A stretch of 64,000 bases of DNA from CALOFP01 sp942492635 (GTDB lineage: Bacteria; UBP6; UBA1177; CALOFP01), in assembly GCA_942492635.1 (NCBI GenBank), contig CALOFP010000003.1, positions 1 through 64,000 of the forward strand. The letters are read 5' to 3'. A program made the translations under genes and the position numbers. Position 1 is the first letter of the stretch, and each line of letters opens with the position of its first letter. Positions 17,834 through 25,473 of this stretch are shown here, one piece after another. The notes below the pieces were generated by a model. That model searched no databases. It saw nothing but the letters and a program-made list of their open reading frames with translations, and had not been told where the DNA came from.

Positions 17834-18673
17834 TCAGCTGTGAAGAATGCATCTAACTGACCGTTTTAACTTGGAAGGCTCCGTAGGCCGAAGAAGGTAG
17901 AGCAACTGACACTCGCCTTTTGAGAAAGATGGTTCTTCGAATGAGAGAAATATAACCCGACGGAAAAGGTTCGGGTCGCTTTTCCTGGCCTTTCTGAAAA
18001 AATCGACGCTTTTCATATCCGGTAGAGAAATGTCGATCAGGACAGCGTCGTAGTAACTGGCAAGGAAAGTTTGAATTCCGTTCTCTCCGGTTTCCGCAAA
18101 GTCGATGTCTCCCAGACTCCCTAGTTCTGCACTAATGCCGGTTCGGAATTTCTCCGATTCACCGACAACAAGAATCCTCGGTTTCCAAACTTTCGGAATT
18201 CGTCCCGATTTTTCAAGATACTCCGCTGCATCAGGATCTGATTCAAGAAAGTTGTTGATTTTCCACTCATGTTTCTGTATTTTGGCCGCCATAAGCTGAA
18301 AGCTTTTTCCGGCAGTAGAGAGAAGCCTTACAACTTTCAGAAAAATTTCATTCCATTCGCTGAATTCCGCATCAACTATAAGTTGAAGCATTCTCTTTCG
18401 TGAAACATCTCCCCTGGCGACTTCGAATTTGATGTTGGTGAGAATATTTTCGACCTCGTCTCTGGTAGCTTCACTCACATCGAGGGATCCTTTCAATTCA
18501 GGAAGAAATTGAGAACCGCTGTTAAGCACGTGGAAGTGAAGAGCCTCATCTTCGGCCAGCTCGCTTAGAAATTTTGAGAGATGGTAATCCTTCTCAAAAA
18601 GCTTGGATGCTTCAAGATAGCTCTCCTGAGCCAGAAGTTCCATTCTTTTGAGCCAATCTATTGTTTTTTCCAT
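17834..18673 (-). CDS. Ferritin-like domain fused to a degenerate receiver domain
   Basis: A 279-residue two-domain protein. Residues 1-~150 form a four-helix ferritin/rubrerythrin-like bundle with possible diiron ligands: Glu in AQESYLEAS, Glu/His in ELAEDEALHFH and Glu in DAEFSEWNE. Residues ~165-275 resemble a receiver domain (RILVVGESE, phosphorylatable Asp in AVLIDISLPDM). However, the N-terminal acidic pair is reduced to Gly-Glu-Ser-Glu and the conserved Lys-Pro is replaced by Arg-Pro (LLRPTEP), so normal phosphorylation is doubtful. The start has AGGAGG nine bases upstream. I know no named family with this arrangement; redox- or iron-responsive signalling is a hypothesis. Confidence 0.68.
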   Translation of the reverse strand: MEKTIDWLKRMELLAQESYLEASKLFEKDYHLSKFLSELAEDEALHFHVLNSGSQFLPELKGSLDVSEATRDEVENILTNIKFEVARGDVSRKRMLQLIVDAEFSEWNEIFLKVVRLLSTAGKSFQLMAAKIQKHEWKINNFLESDPDAAEYLEKSGRIPKVWKPRILVVGESEKFRTGISAELGSLGDIDFAETGENGIQTFLASYYDAVLIDISLPDMKSVDFFRKARKSDPNLFRRVIFLSFEEPSFSKGECQLLYLLRPTEPSKLKRSVRCILHS

Positions 18674-18831
18674 CGTCTTGTTCCTCCTGCTTTTTTCCTA
18701 CTTCTATTATCCGACTCTTTTTCCCATGTGTAAACCGTCATTTCAGAAAAGATGGGTTGTTCCCATAGAAAGAGAGGCATAATATTAAATTAGGAGCGCA
18801 ATATTATTTTTATATTAAAAAGAGCAGACAA

Positions 18832-19926
18832 TTGAAAAAAGTGGTTCTGTTTTTTGTAATTTCATTGTGCTGGGTTTCTCTCTTCCCGGGGGATGTTGTC
18901 GAACTATATCTGAACAAAGTGAAAGGATTCGAGTCGGTTTACTATCTTGAAGAGGATGATGAATGGTATCGGGATCGTAGAATATTCGAGCTCTTCGGTC
19001 GGTACGAAGGCGGAACGGATCAATTGGAAAACGAAAATAAATACGCCGGAGGAATTCTGGCGAATTACCGTTTTGAAACAATGAAAACCCAGCTTGGACT
19101 TTTCACCATCTTTTCCGGAGAGCGGGCTCTTCTGGGAACAAAATGGAGTTATAGAGATTACATCGATTTCTCGATAGGCACACTTGTCGAAGGTAGGGCC
19201 GAACTCTTTTTCGAAATCAACAGCCCTCGGTTTTTCAGCCGCACGAACTATCTTTTCGATTTCATCACCAACCGCTTCAAGCGGGTCGATTTTCGATTTT
19301 ATTTCGATACCAGCAGATATTTCGACGAACTCTCAATAGGCCCGATATTCCATCCCGGCGAAGAGGAGCGTTGGGAAGGGCGACTGGATCTTTTGAGATT
19401 CGGAATAGGCAGATGGCGACTTCTCTCTTTTATGATGAGAGCTTCTGAAAACGGAAATTCCTCAATCCGTACAGGATTGGATTGGATCTACCAGTCGAAG
19501 GAGGATTTTAATCTGACAAGACGAGGCCATTTCGGGACATCTTTCGGGATAAAACTTCTATACCTCTTCTCAAATCTCGAAGGGATGAAAGAAGGTGAGG
19601 AGTTTTCCGAAGGCAGCAAAGGCTCAAGGCAGGGGTTTTACGGAAACCTTCATTTCCAGGTTCCAGCAAAATGGTTTTTGACACTGGTGACGGGAGCCGG
19701 AGCCGCCTACGCTTCCATGAAAACCGACAATCACGAACTGGTGAAGGTTTGGGGCGAAGGCATTCTGAAACCGACGCTGAGGGAACCCAGAGACATTCTT
19801 TTCGTCCGCTTCTCAATGGATTACCGCATAAACGATCCCGAAACAGTTTCAAAAGAAAAAAGACGGGAACTTTTCATGAATGACGATGTCCATGCGCTGA
19901 CGCTGTCTATAGGGATTGTTTATTGA
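18832..19926 (+). CDS. Predicted exported outer-membrane beta-barrel-like protein
   Basis: The protein (364 residues, TTG start) has an N-terminal signal peptide (KKVVLFFVISLCWVSLFPG) with no lipobox Cys. The mature part is rich in alternating aromatic/hydrophobic and charged residues and ends in a barrel-like C-terminus (ALTLSIGIVY). That pattern, plus periodic Tyr/Phe/Arg and no internal transmembrane helices, suggests an outer-membrane barrel. I recognise no named family. A possible promoter lies upstream (TTGTTC, 17 bases, TAATAT). Confidence 0.6.
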   Translation: MKKVVLFFVISLCWVSLFPGDVVELYLNKVKGFESVYYLEEDDEWYRDRRIFELFGRYEGGTDQLENENKYAGGILANYRFETMKTQLGLFTIFSGERALLGTKWSYRDYIDFSIGTLVEGRAELFFEINSPRFFSRTNYLFDFITNRFKRVDFRFYFDTSRYFDELSIGPIFHPGEEERWEGRLDLLRFGIGRWRLLSFMMRASENGNSSIRTGLDWIYQSKEDFNLTRRGHFGTSFGIKLLYLFSNLEGMKEGEEFSEGSKGSRQGFYGNLHFQVPAKWFLTLVTGAGAAYASMKTDNHELVKVWGEGILKPTLREPRDILFVRFSMDYRINDPETVSKEKRRELFMNDDVHALTLSIGIVY

Positions 19927-19959
19927 AAACATTGAGAAAATACTGGTGGGATTGTGAAA

Positions 19960-20173
19960 ACCATGAAGGTCATGAAGAACATGAAGTAAGAGTTTTTTGT
20001 CCACAGATTGACAAAGATGAAATTCATATGATGAACATGAGTGAAGATCTTTCGATGGTTTTCTACCGTTCAGAATTTCGAATTATTTGAGACTGTGTTG
20101 TTTTACGTAAATGTATGTTGTTGAAATAAAAGCTTTTTCCCTTATCCTTCATATTCTTCATGCCCTTCATGGT
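19960..20173. repeat. Long inverted repeat built from CATGAAG-type triplet-like motif
   Basis: Two 27-base arms (19960-19986 and 20147-20173) are inverted copies matching at 25 of 27 positions. Each is made of the iterated motif CATGAAG (left) or its complement CTTCATG (right). About 160 bases separate them. The whole unit sits in the gap between the barrel-like gene and tRNA-Glu. No gene is evident inside. Arms of this kind are seen in several bacteria as dispersed intergenic repeats. Confidence 0.7.
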
Positions 20174-20265
20174 AAATACGTCTACACGAATTCCAGCAGA
20201 GCCAACTTTAGCTGATTCTGATAATTAATTCTGAGATGAAAAATCAAAAGGAAGAAAAAAAGAGT

Positions 20266-20341
20266 TGGCGACCCATAGGGGACTCGAACCCCTGTTGCCG
20301 GCGTGAAAGGCCGGAGTCCTAGGCCACTAGACGAATGGGTC
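20266..20341 (-). tRNA. tRNA-Glu (anticodon TTC)
   Basis: Read on the minus strand the gene folds into a full cloverleaf. The acceptor stem GACCCAT pairs with ATGGGTC; the anticodon stem CCGGC/GCCGG surrounds loop CTTTCAC with anticodon TTC (Glu); the T stem AGGGG/CCCCT surrounds TTCGAGT. The 3' CCA is encoded. Length is 76 bases. Confidence 0.97.
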
Positions 20342-20379
20342 ACCCTAGGAAGCAATGTTCAGTCGAACACTGCCCAGCC

Positions 20380-20407
20380 ATATTAACCGTGGGGAATCGA
20401 ATGTCAA
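20380..20407 (-). promoter_or_regulatory. Probable promoter of tRNA-Glu
   Basis: On the minus strand TTGACA (20407-20402) and TAATAT (20385-20380) are separated by 16 bases, ending 38 bases before the tRNA 5' end. The intervening leader includes a small hairpin (GTTC-GACT-GAAC). Confidence 0.6.
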
Positions 20408-20976
20408 CAAAATTTTGGAAAAATATTTATCATGGGGCAGATTTTACCATTCGCCAATTCCCGATAATTCTATTTTTACTCTCTTTGAGGTTTGTTAACT
20501 GATTGATATTTAATTCTGTTTTGCAGATGTGTCACGCTGTCTTTACGAAGAGGGTCTTAGGACTGCTGAAAAAAATAAACGGCATAAAAAATTTTTCAAC
20601 ATATAGGCAGCGACTTTATACAATGGAAAAATATTTTTATGAAGATGTTAGCTTCTTGAATGCGCCGGTAATAAATATCATGACCTTCTGCAGATGTGGC
20701 AGCCTGTGAATAAAAGAAATGAGCTCGATTAAAAGACTGAATTTCTGATTTTGAAAAAATTCGGGCTAGCTGAGTGTTCAAATCTGCATGAATAACAATA
20801 ACACAGATAATTCGGAGTTTACCCACTCTTTAATTGATAAAAAAGTGAATAAACTTTTTTCTACATCTTAAACTTATGAACTTGAACAGCATTTTAAAAT
20901 GTGATAAATCTTCTGTTTTCTTAGGAGTTTTTGAGGGTTAAGGTATACTTGATAAAACTTTGCATATGGAGGCGTC
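20408..20976. other. Intergenic region without recognised gene
   Basis: This AT-rich stretch between the tRNA-Glu promoter and the next lipoprotein gene has only short frames with no convincing ribosome-binding site. Apart from A/T runs I see no repeat, hairpin or recognisable RNA. The plus-strand promoter of the gene at 20977 must lie in its last ~100 bases. Confidence 0.4.
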
Positions 20977-21867
20977 ATGTTCAGGGCATTTTTGATTTTC
21001 ATTCTCTCTTTTTCAGTTCTTTCCTGTGCCACGACGGAGGAGAGGCGGAAAGGGGATGTTAAGCAGGCTTTTGTATACCGTTTGGAAACGGGTACGGTTT
21101 TCAATTATGTCTACCGTTACAGGATGGTGATGTCGCTTTCGAGATCGAACGGCGAGGTTGCCAAGGGGCACAATAAGGTAAGCAGGCTGGGGTCGATGCT
21201 TCTTCGGTTCACTGTATTACCTCAGGAGAATGGTGAGCTGCCGATCGAGGTTTCTTTTCTGGAGTTGGATCGTTATATGGAGGATGAGGAGCTTCGGATG
21301 GATTTCTTTCGTGGAAAAATAGGCGACGCCCTCACGGTTAATATGAAAATGGACAGCTTGGGCAGGATTCTGGATTTCAATCTTGAGGAGATGATCCGGA
21401 AGGCGGTGGAAAAGGAGACGGGTATTCAGATCTCTCAAATGAAAGAGGATGAAAGAGCGAGTATCGCCCGCATGATTACAGAGAGATTTTCTGAAAAGGG
21501 AATGAGAGGCTATTTCGGAAGGTTCATACCTATTTACCCGGAATTCATGGTCGGAGAGCTTGATCGCTGGAAAAGGAGTGTGGAGCTCGAAGATTTTCTT
21601 GGATTTAGCGATTTTAAATTTGACGAGCAGTTTAAATATGTCGGAATTCATGAGGGCTTTTTTCGACTTGATTCTACCTCTTCATATAAAGTTTCACTTT
21701 CTGAAAATAGGCTTAAGCTTTCGGGTGAGGGGAATTCATCCTATCTGATTCACAGGAATTCCAGTATGATCAAGGAGATGTCGAGGATGGTGGAGCTTTC
21801 TGGCGTTACTGACAATCTCAATGTCACTGTTACACTTTTTGAAGGTATCGACCAGTTAACGGAATAG
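20977..21867 (+). CDS. Lipoprotein of unknown function
   Basis: A 296-residue exported protein. The signal peptide ends in the lipobox SVLSC (Cys17). The mature part is a mostly beta-sheet sequence with a helical insertion (LEEMIRKAVEKETG..., ARMITERFSEKG). The general layout (hydrophobic beta-pattern, 'DSLGRILDF' motif) recalls DUF6263-like periplasmic proteins, but the match is weak. GGAGG six bases before the ATG fixes the start. A cobalamin-riboswitch promoter begins just after its stop, so it is not part of the receptor operon. Confidence 0.7.
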   Translation: MFRAFLIFILSFSVLSCATTEERRKGDVKQAFVYRLETGTVFNYVYRYRMVMSLSRSNGEVAKGHNKVSRLGSMLLRFTVLPQENGELPIEVSFLELDRYMEDEELRMDFFRGKIGDALTVNMKMDSLGRILDFNLEEMIRKAVEKETGIQISQMKEDERASIARMITERFSEKGMRGYFGRFIPIYPEFMVGELDRWKRSVELEDFLGFSDFKFDEQFKYVGIHEGFFRLDSTSSYKVSLSENRLKLSGEGNSSYLIHRNSSMIKEMSRMVELSGVTDNLNVTVTLFEGIDQLTE

Positions 21868-21876
21868 AATTTATAC

Positions 21877-21905
21877 TTGACTTTATGAGCGAGCTGTGTT
21901 AGTTA
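21877..21905 (+). promoter_or_regulatory. Promoter of the cobalamin-riboswitch operon
   Basis: TTGACT (21877-21882) and TAGTTA (21900-21905) are spaced by 17 bases. This places the transcript start at about 21912, at the 5' edge of the riboswitch and ten bases after the preceding gene's stop. Confidence 0.6.
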
Positions 21906-21906
21906 G

Positions 21907-22066
21907 AGCAGGTTTTTGGAGGTTCCGCTTCAAGGAAGCCGGTGAGAGTCCGGCACTGTCCCGCAACTGTAAGCGTGACGAAGACCGCATTATGCCACTG
22001 TCGATGACGGGAAGGCGCGGTCCGAGGTTGAATGCAAGTCAGGATACTTGGACGGAATCGGATTTT
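21907..22066 (+). ncRNA. Cobalamin riboswitch
   Basis: The conserved core is clear: GGTTCCGCTTC...AAGCCGGTGAGAGTCCGGCAC, then TGTCCCGCAACTGTAAGCG, the downstream GGGAAGGCGCGG and the B12-box-like AAGTCAGGATACTTG. These elements in this order define the cobalamin riboswitch family. Just downstream, TCCC (22075-22078 region) can pair with GGGA of the receptor's GGGAG ribosome-binding site around 22087. That fits translational control: bound cobalamin would hide the start site. No intrinsic terminator with a T-run is visible. Confidence 0.92.
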
Positions 22067-22100
22067 ATCAGTAATCCCCGGGTATTGGGAGCGGCTGTAT

Positions 22101-24143
22101 ATGAAACTGATTTCTACTGTTTTTTTTCTTATTCTCCTCTTTATTACCGGCAATTTGACCGCCGGTGACAACTCCTACGAAGTTACCGTAAAGGGTAAAA
22201 GAAAATCCAACAAGTCGACGGCGACTGTCGAAAAGGTTTCGGCCCGGGATATCAAGAGAAAGCAGCGTAAAAATGTTGCAGATGCGGTAAAGGACACTCC
22301 GGGTGTATTTGTGTCCCGGTCAGGGGGCCCCGGTTCGATAACCTCGATATATGTAAGAGGGTTGAGGCCTGAGTATGTTGTCGTTTTGGCGGACGGCATC
22401 AAGCTCAACAATCCCATCCAGCTCTCGGGTGGGGTTGATTTCTCACTTCTTTCGACAGACAACGTAGCATCGATTGAGATTGTCAGAGGGGCCCAGACCG
22501 TTATATACGGTCCGGACGCGCTTGCGGGTGTTATTACGATAAAGACAAAGAGGGGAACGGGAAATCCGAAACTTACCCTCCGCCCGGAAGGCGGTATCAT
22601 CGATATCTCCGAGGACAACTACACTCCCGACACAATCTGGACAACTTTAGGAGTGCGTGGAAAAACAGGCAATTTTTCATACAGTGCTACTTTCGGTTAC
22701 TTTGAAACAAAGGGAATTTCCATGGCGGACAGTTTTCGTCTTTCCACCGATGCGGATAAAGAGAAAGCTGCATCTCTTGAAAAGGACGGTTTCAGAAGTT
22801 TAAACGGAAGTGCAAGGCTTGATTACGATTTCGGTGATCTCGATCTCTCCCTGACTGCCCGTTTCGGATCGGGAAAGTTGGAGATAGACGACGGTCCTGG
22901 TATCTGGAACGACGATAAAAATAGAAAAACCGAGACATTGCAGTTTTTTATACGGCCCGAGGCTAAGCTGTCCCTTTTCAAGGGAAGGTGGGATCAGACG
23001 GCCGGAGTTTCCGTGGGTGTGCACTCTCTGACCGATGACGACCCCAAGGATCTTTACGAACTCGGAGGTGATGCGAAGGGGGAGTTCGACGGACTTCTCG
23101 TACTTGCCGACTGGAGAAACAGGTTTCAGCTTTTCGACTGGAACGAGGTGAGATTCGGATTCGAATTCCAAAAGGCTGAGGGAAAAATGGATATCAGAAG
23201 CGAGGAATTCGGTGCCGATAATCCGTTCCATTTTCCGGGTTCCGCGCAATCGGAGCGCTACAGTCTCTACATTCACGACACCGTTTACCCTTTCAAAGGA
23301 GCTGAAATTTCAGGCGGTGTGAGAGGCGACATCGAGAGATATGATGCCTTTTCAATCGAGGACGAAAAAATCCGAAAATTCGATAAGGTTTCAAAGGAGC
23401 TTTCATACGGAGCCGGAGCCTCCTATTTTTTTGAAAAGACAATGACAAAGCTGAGGACAAGTTTCGGTAAGGGTTCCAAGAATCCTTCGCTTTTCCAGCT
23501 TTTTACCACATACATGGGTGACGGAGCGGAGCTCAAGCCTCAGACAGGATACAGCCTCGACGGAGGTGTGATTCAGTACCTTTTCGAGAAAAAACTGAAG
23601 GCTGAGGCTGTCTACTTCTGGAACCGGGTGTTCGACTATATCGATTACGATTACCACCATCAGCACTACGTCAACCGCTACAAGATCGACAGCCAGGGAT
23701 TCGAATTTCTTCTGCAGGTAAAGCCGCTCAGCTGGCTCACTCTCGGTGCCAACTACACTCTCGTCACCAAGATGGAGGAGTATCGCCTTATCCATAAGCC
23801 GGAAGCAATATACAAGGAGTCGATCGACATCCAGAGAATGCCTTCTCATATGGTGAACGGAAGTGTAAATATTCATTACAGAGGTTTTAACTTCAACGTC
23901 AACGGGTCCTATGTCGGGGAAAGGTTCGAGAGAATTTTCAATCTTCCCAAGACACCCTATTCGGCCCGGATGGATGACTATTTTCTTCTAAATATTGCGG
24001 CAAGTTATAAAATCAACAAATATGCCGAACTATTCGGCAGGGTCGACAACGTTCTGGATAATGATGACTATGCGGTGGTTGCCGAATACGGCACACCGGG
24101 AATTTCACTATACGGAGGAGTAAAACTCTCGTGTCAGCTTTAA
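22101..24143 (+). CDS. btuB: TonB-dependent outer-membrane receptor, BtuB-like
   Basis: This receptor (680 residues) probably imports cobalamin across the outer membrane using TonB energy. It has a signal peptide (1-~21), a TonB-box-like segment (SYEVTVKG), a plug domain with DAVKDTPGVFVS, IYVRGLRPEYVVVLADGIKL and IEIVRGAQTVIYGPDALAGVI, and a beta-barrel with alternating residues to the end. The ligand is inferred from the cobalamin riboswitch directly upstream. The start ATG 22101 follows GGGAG; the open frame further upstream lies in the riboswitch. The stop overlaps the next lipoprotein start by 13 bases, so the two are coupled. Confidence 0.9.
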   Translation: MKLISTVFFLILLFITGNLTAGDNSYEVTVKGKRKSNKSTATVEKVSARDIKRKQRKNVADAVKDTPGVFVSRSGGPGSITSIYVRGLRPEYVVVLADGIKLNNPIQLSGGVDFSLLSTDNVASIEIVRGAQTVIYGPDALAGVITIKTKRGTGNPKLTLRPEGGIIDISEDNYTPDTIWTTLGVRGKTGNFSYSATFGYFETKGISMADSFRLSTDADKEKAASLEKDGFRSLNGSARLDYDFGDLDLSLTARFGSGKLEIDDGPGIWNDDKNRKTETLQFFIRPEAKLSLFKGRWDQTAGVSVGVHSLTDDDPKDLYELGGDAKGEFDGLLVLADWRNRFQLFDWNEVRFGFEFQKAEGKMDIRSEEFGADNPFHFPGSAQSERYSLYIHDTVYPFKGAEISGGVRGDIERYDAFSIEDEKIRKFDKVSKELSYGAGASYFFEKTMTKLRTSFGKGSKNPSLFQLFTTYMGDGAELKPQTGYSLDGGVIQYLFEKKLKAEAVYFWNRVFDYIDYDYHHQHYVNRYKIDSQGFEFLLQVKPLSWLTLGANYTLVTKMEEYRLIHKPEAIYKESIDIQRMPSHMVNGSVNIHYRGFNFNVNGSYVGERFERIFNLPKTPYSARMDDYFLLNIAASYKINKYAELFGRVDNVLDNDDYAVVAEYGTPGISLYGGVKLSCQL

Positions 24144-25447
24144 AGTTCCTTATTCTTTTTTTCCTCATTCTTCTCACCTCCTGCAGGGAGGATAACTACC
24201 CCTTTCTTCCCGATGACTATAAAGATAAAGGAAATGTCGATGCTGACTTGCAGGTAGAGGCGGAAACAGTTTCCTTCGTTGAGGGGGAGTGTTCCGAGAC
24301 TTCATGTTCAGATTCGCATCGATCCGTCTGCGTGAACGATCATGGAAAGTATGCCTGTTACTGCGATGATGGATTTTTCCTTTTCGACGGAGCGTGCGTT
24401 AAAAGTTCGCTTGCCGTTGCGACTACTGAAGGGTACAACGTTCCTTTCAGCGGACACCTTTTCATATCTGATGACGGAGCTCTCGATTCTCTTGAGGAGT
24501 TTGAATTTCCGTGGCAGCTCGGCAGCGAGAAGGGAACAGATCTCAACCTCTCCACCGCTCATGACCGAGTCATGGTTATAGGAAGACACAACGATTCATC
24601 GATCTATTCGATGATCCAAACTCCCGGCGGGAAGGTTGAAACGGAGAAAATAGAAGTTTATCCCGATAGTTATACTAATCCTCATGACGTTGTTTACAAC
24701 GGCTCGGACGGAAGCCATGTCGTATCCATGAATCAGCATGACAAACTGCTGGTGGTTGAGGATAAAGATGAAAAAGAAATTGATCTCGCCCCCTTTTTCG
24801 ATCTTGAAAATGAGAGACCCTCACCCTCGAGAATGATAATCGCCGGGGGAAGAATATATCTCACAATGCAGCTTCTGGATAAGAGCTGGCACTCCAACGG
24901 CGGAAAAATCCTGAGGATCGATCCCGAGACATACGATGTGGAGGCCTTCGATCTTCCGGTTGCCAACCCCTACAGCAAGCTTGTCTACAATCCGAGATTC
25001 GACAGAAATCACCTATATCTCATGGGCACCGGACAGTGGCAGCAGCGGGACGGGGGAGTTATCAGAATCGATATGAGGGACATGAGTATGGATCTTCTTA
25101 TCCGTGAGTCAAAGGGGAAGGGAGATATATTGAATGTCGATTTTGTCGATCTTTCAGTTACAGATGACGGTGTATTCTACCTTCTTGTTTCCGACAGCGA
25201 ATCGGATTTCCTCAATAAAATTCTGGAGTGGAATACGGGAGATGGATCGATAACGGAGTTTGAATCGGGTGTCAACGGATTTGCAGCGACTCCGATCGAT
25301 TACGCACCGGACAGGGATACAATCTACTACTTTGTCGATGAAAAAGAGAAAACCTTTTTAATTTCATACGATCGCCGGAAAAAAGTCCGGCAGGAGATGG
25401 AGCTCAAGCAGGGGCCTGCAGCCCTCAAAGTTTGGCTCCGACAATAA
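24131..25447 (+). CDS. Surface lipoprotein with EGF-like module and predicted beta-propeller (BtuG-like)
   Basis: A 438-residue lipoprotein (GTG start inside the receptor gene). The lipobox is LLTSC (Cys18). Residues ~45-88 form an EGF-like Cys-rich module (six Cys in CSETSC, SVCV/RSVCVND, YACYCDDGFF, GACV). The remainder is a series of short beta-rich repeats (for example GGKILRIDPETYDV, GGVIRIDMRDMSMDL, NKILEWNTGDGSI), typical of a beta-propeller. In Bacteroides cobalamin loci the propeller lipoprotein BtuG sits on the receptor and captures B12; the position here, second after the riboswitch and overlapping btuB, supports an equivalent role. Sequence identity to BtuG itself was not tested. 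Confidence 0.72.
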   Translation: MSALKFLILFFLILLTSCREDNYPFLPDDYKDKGNVDADLQVEAETVSFVEGECSETSCSDSHRSVCVNDHGKYACYCDDGFFLFDGACVKSSLAVATTEGYNVPFSGHLFISDDGALDSLEEFEFPWQLGSEKGTDLNLSTAHDRVMVIGRHNDSSIYSMIQTPGGKVETEKIEVYPDSYTNPHDVVYNGSDGSHVVSMNQHDKLLVVEDKDEKEIDLAPFFDLENERPSPSRMIIAGGRIYLTMQLLDKSWHSNGGKILRIDPETYDVEAFDLPVANPYSKLVYNPRFDRNHLYLMGTGQWQQRDGGVIRIDMRDMSMDLLIRESKGKGDILNVDFVDLSVTDDGVFYLLVSDSESDFLNKILEWNTGDGSITEFESGVNGFAATPIDYAPDRDTIYYFVDEKEKTFLISYDRRKKVRQEMELKQGPAALKVWLRQ

Positions 25448-25473
25448 ATGAAAACGGTCTTTTGGAGGAGACG

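Noticed and set aside
20503..20826. Short frames in the gap after tRNA-Glu
   Set aside because: They have no ribosome-binding site and low-complexity AT-driven sequence.
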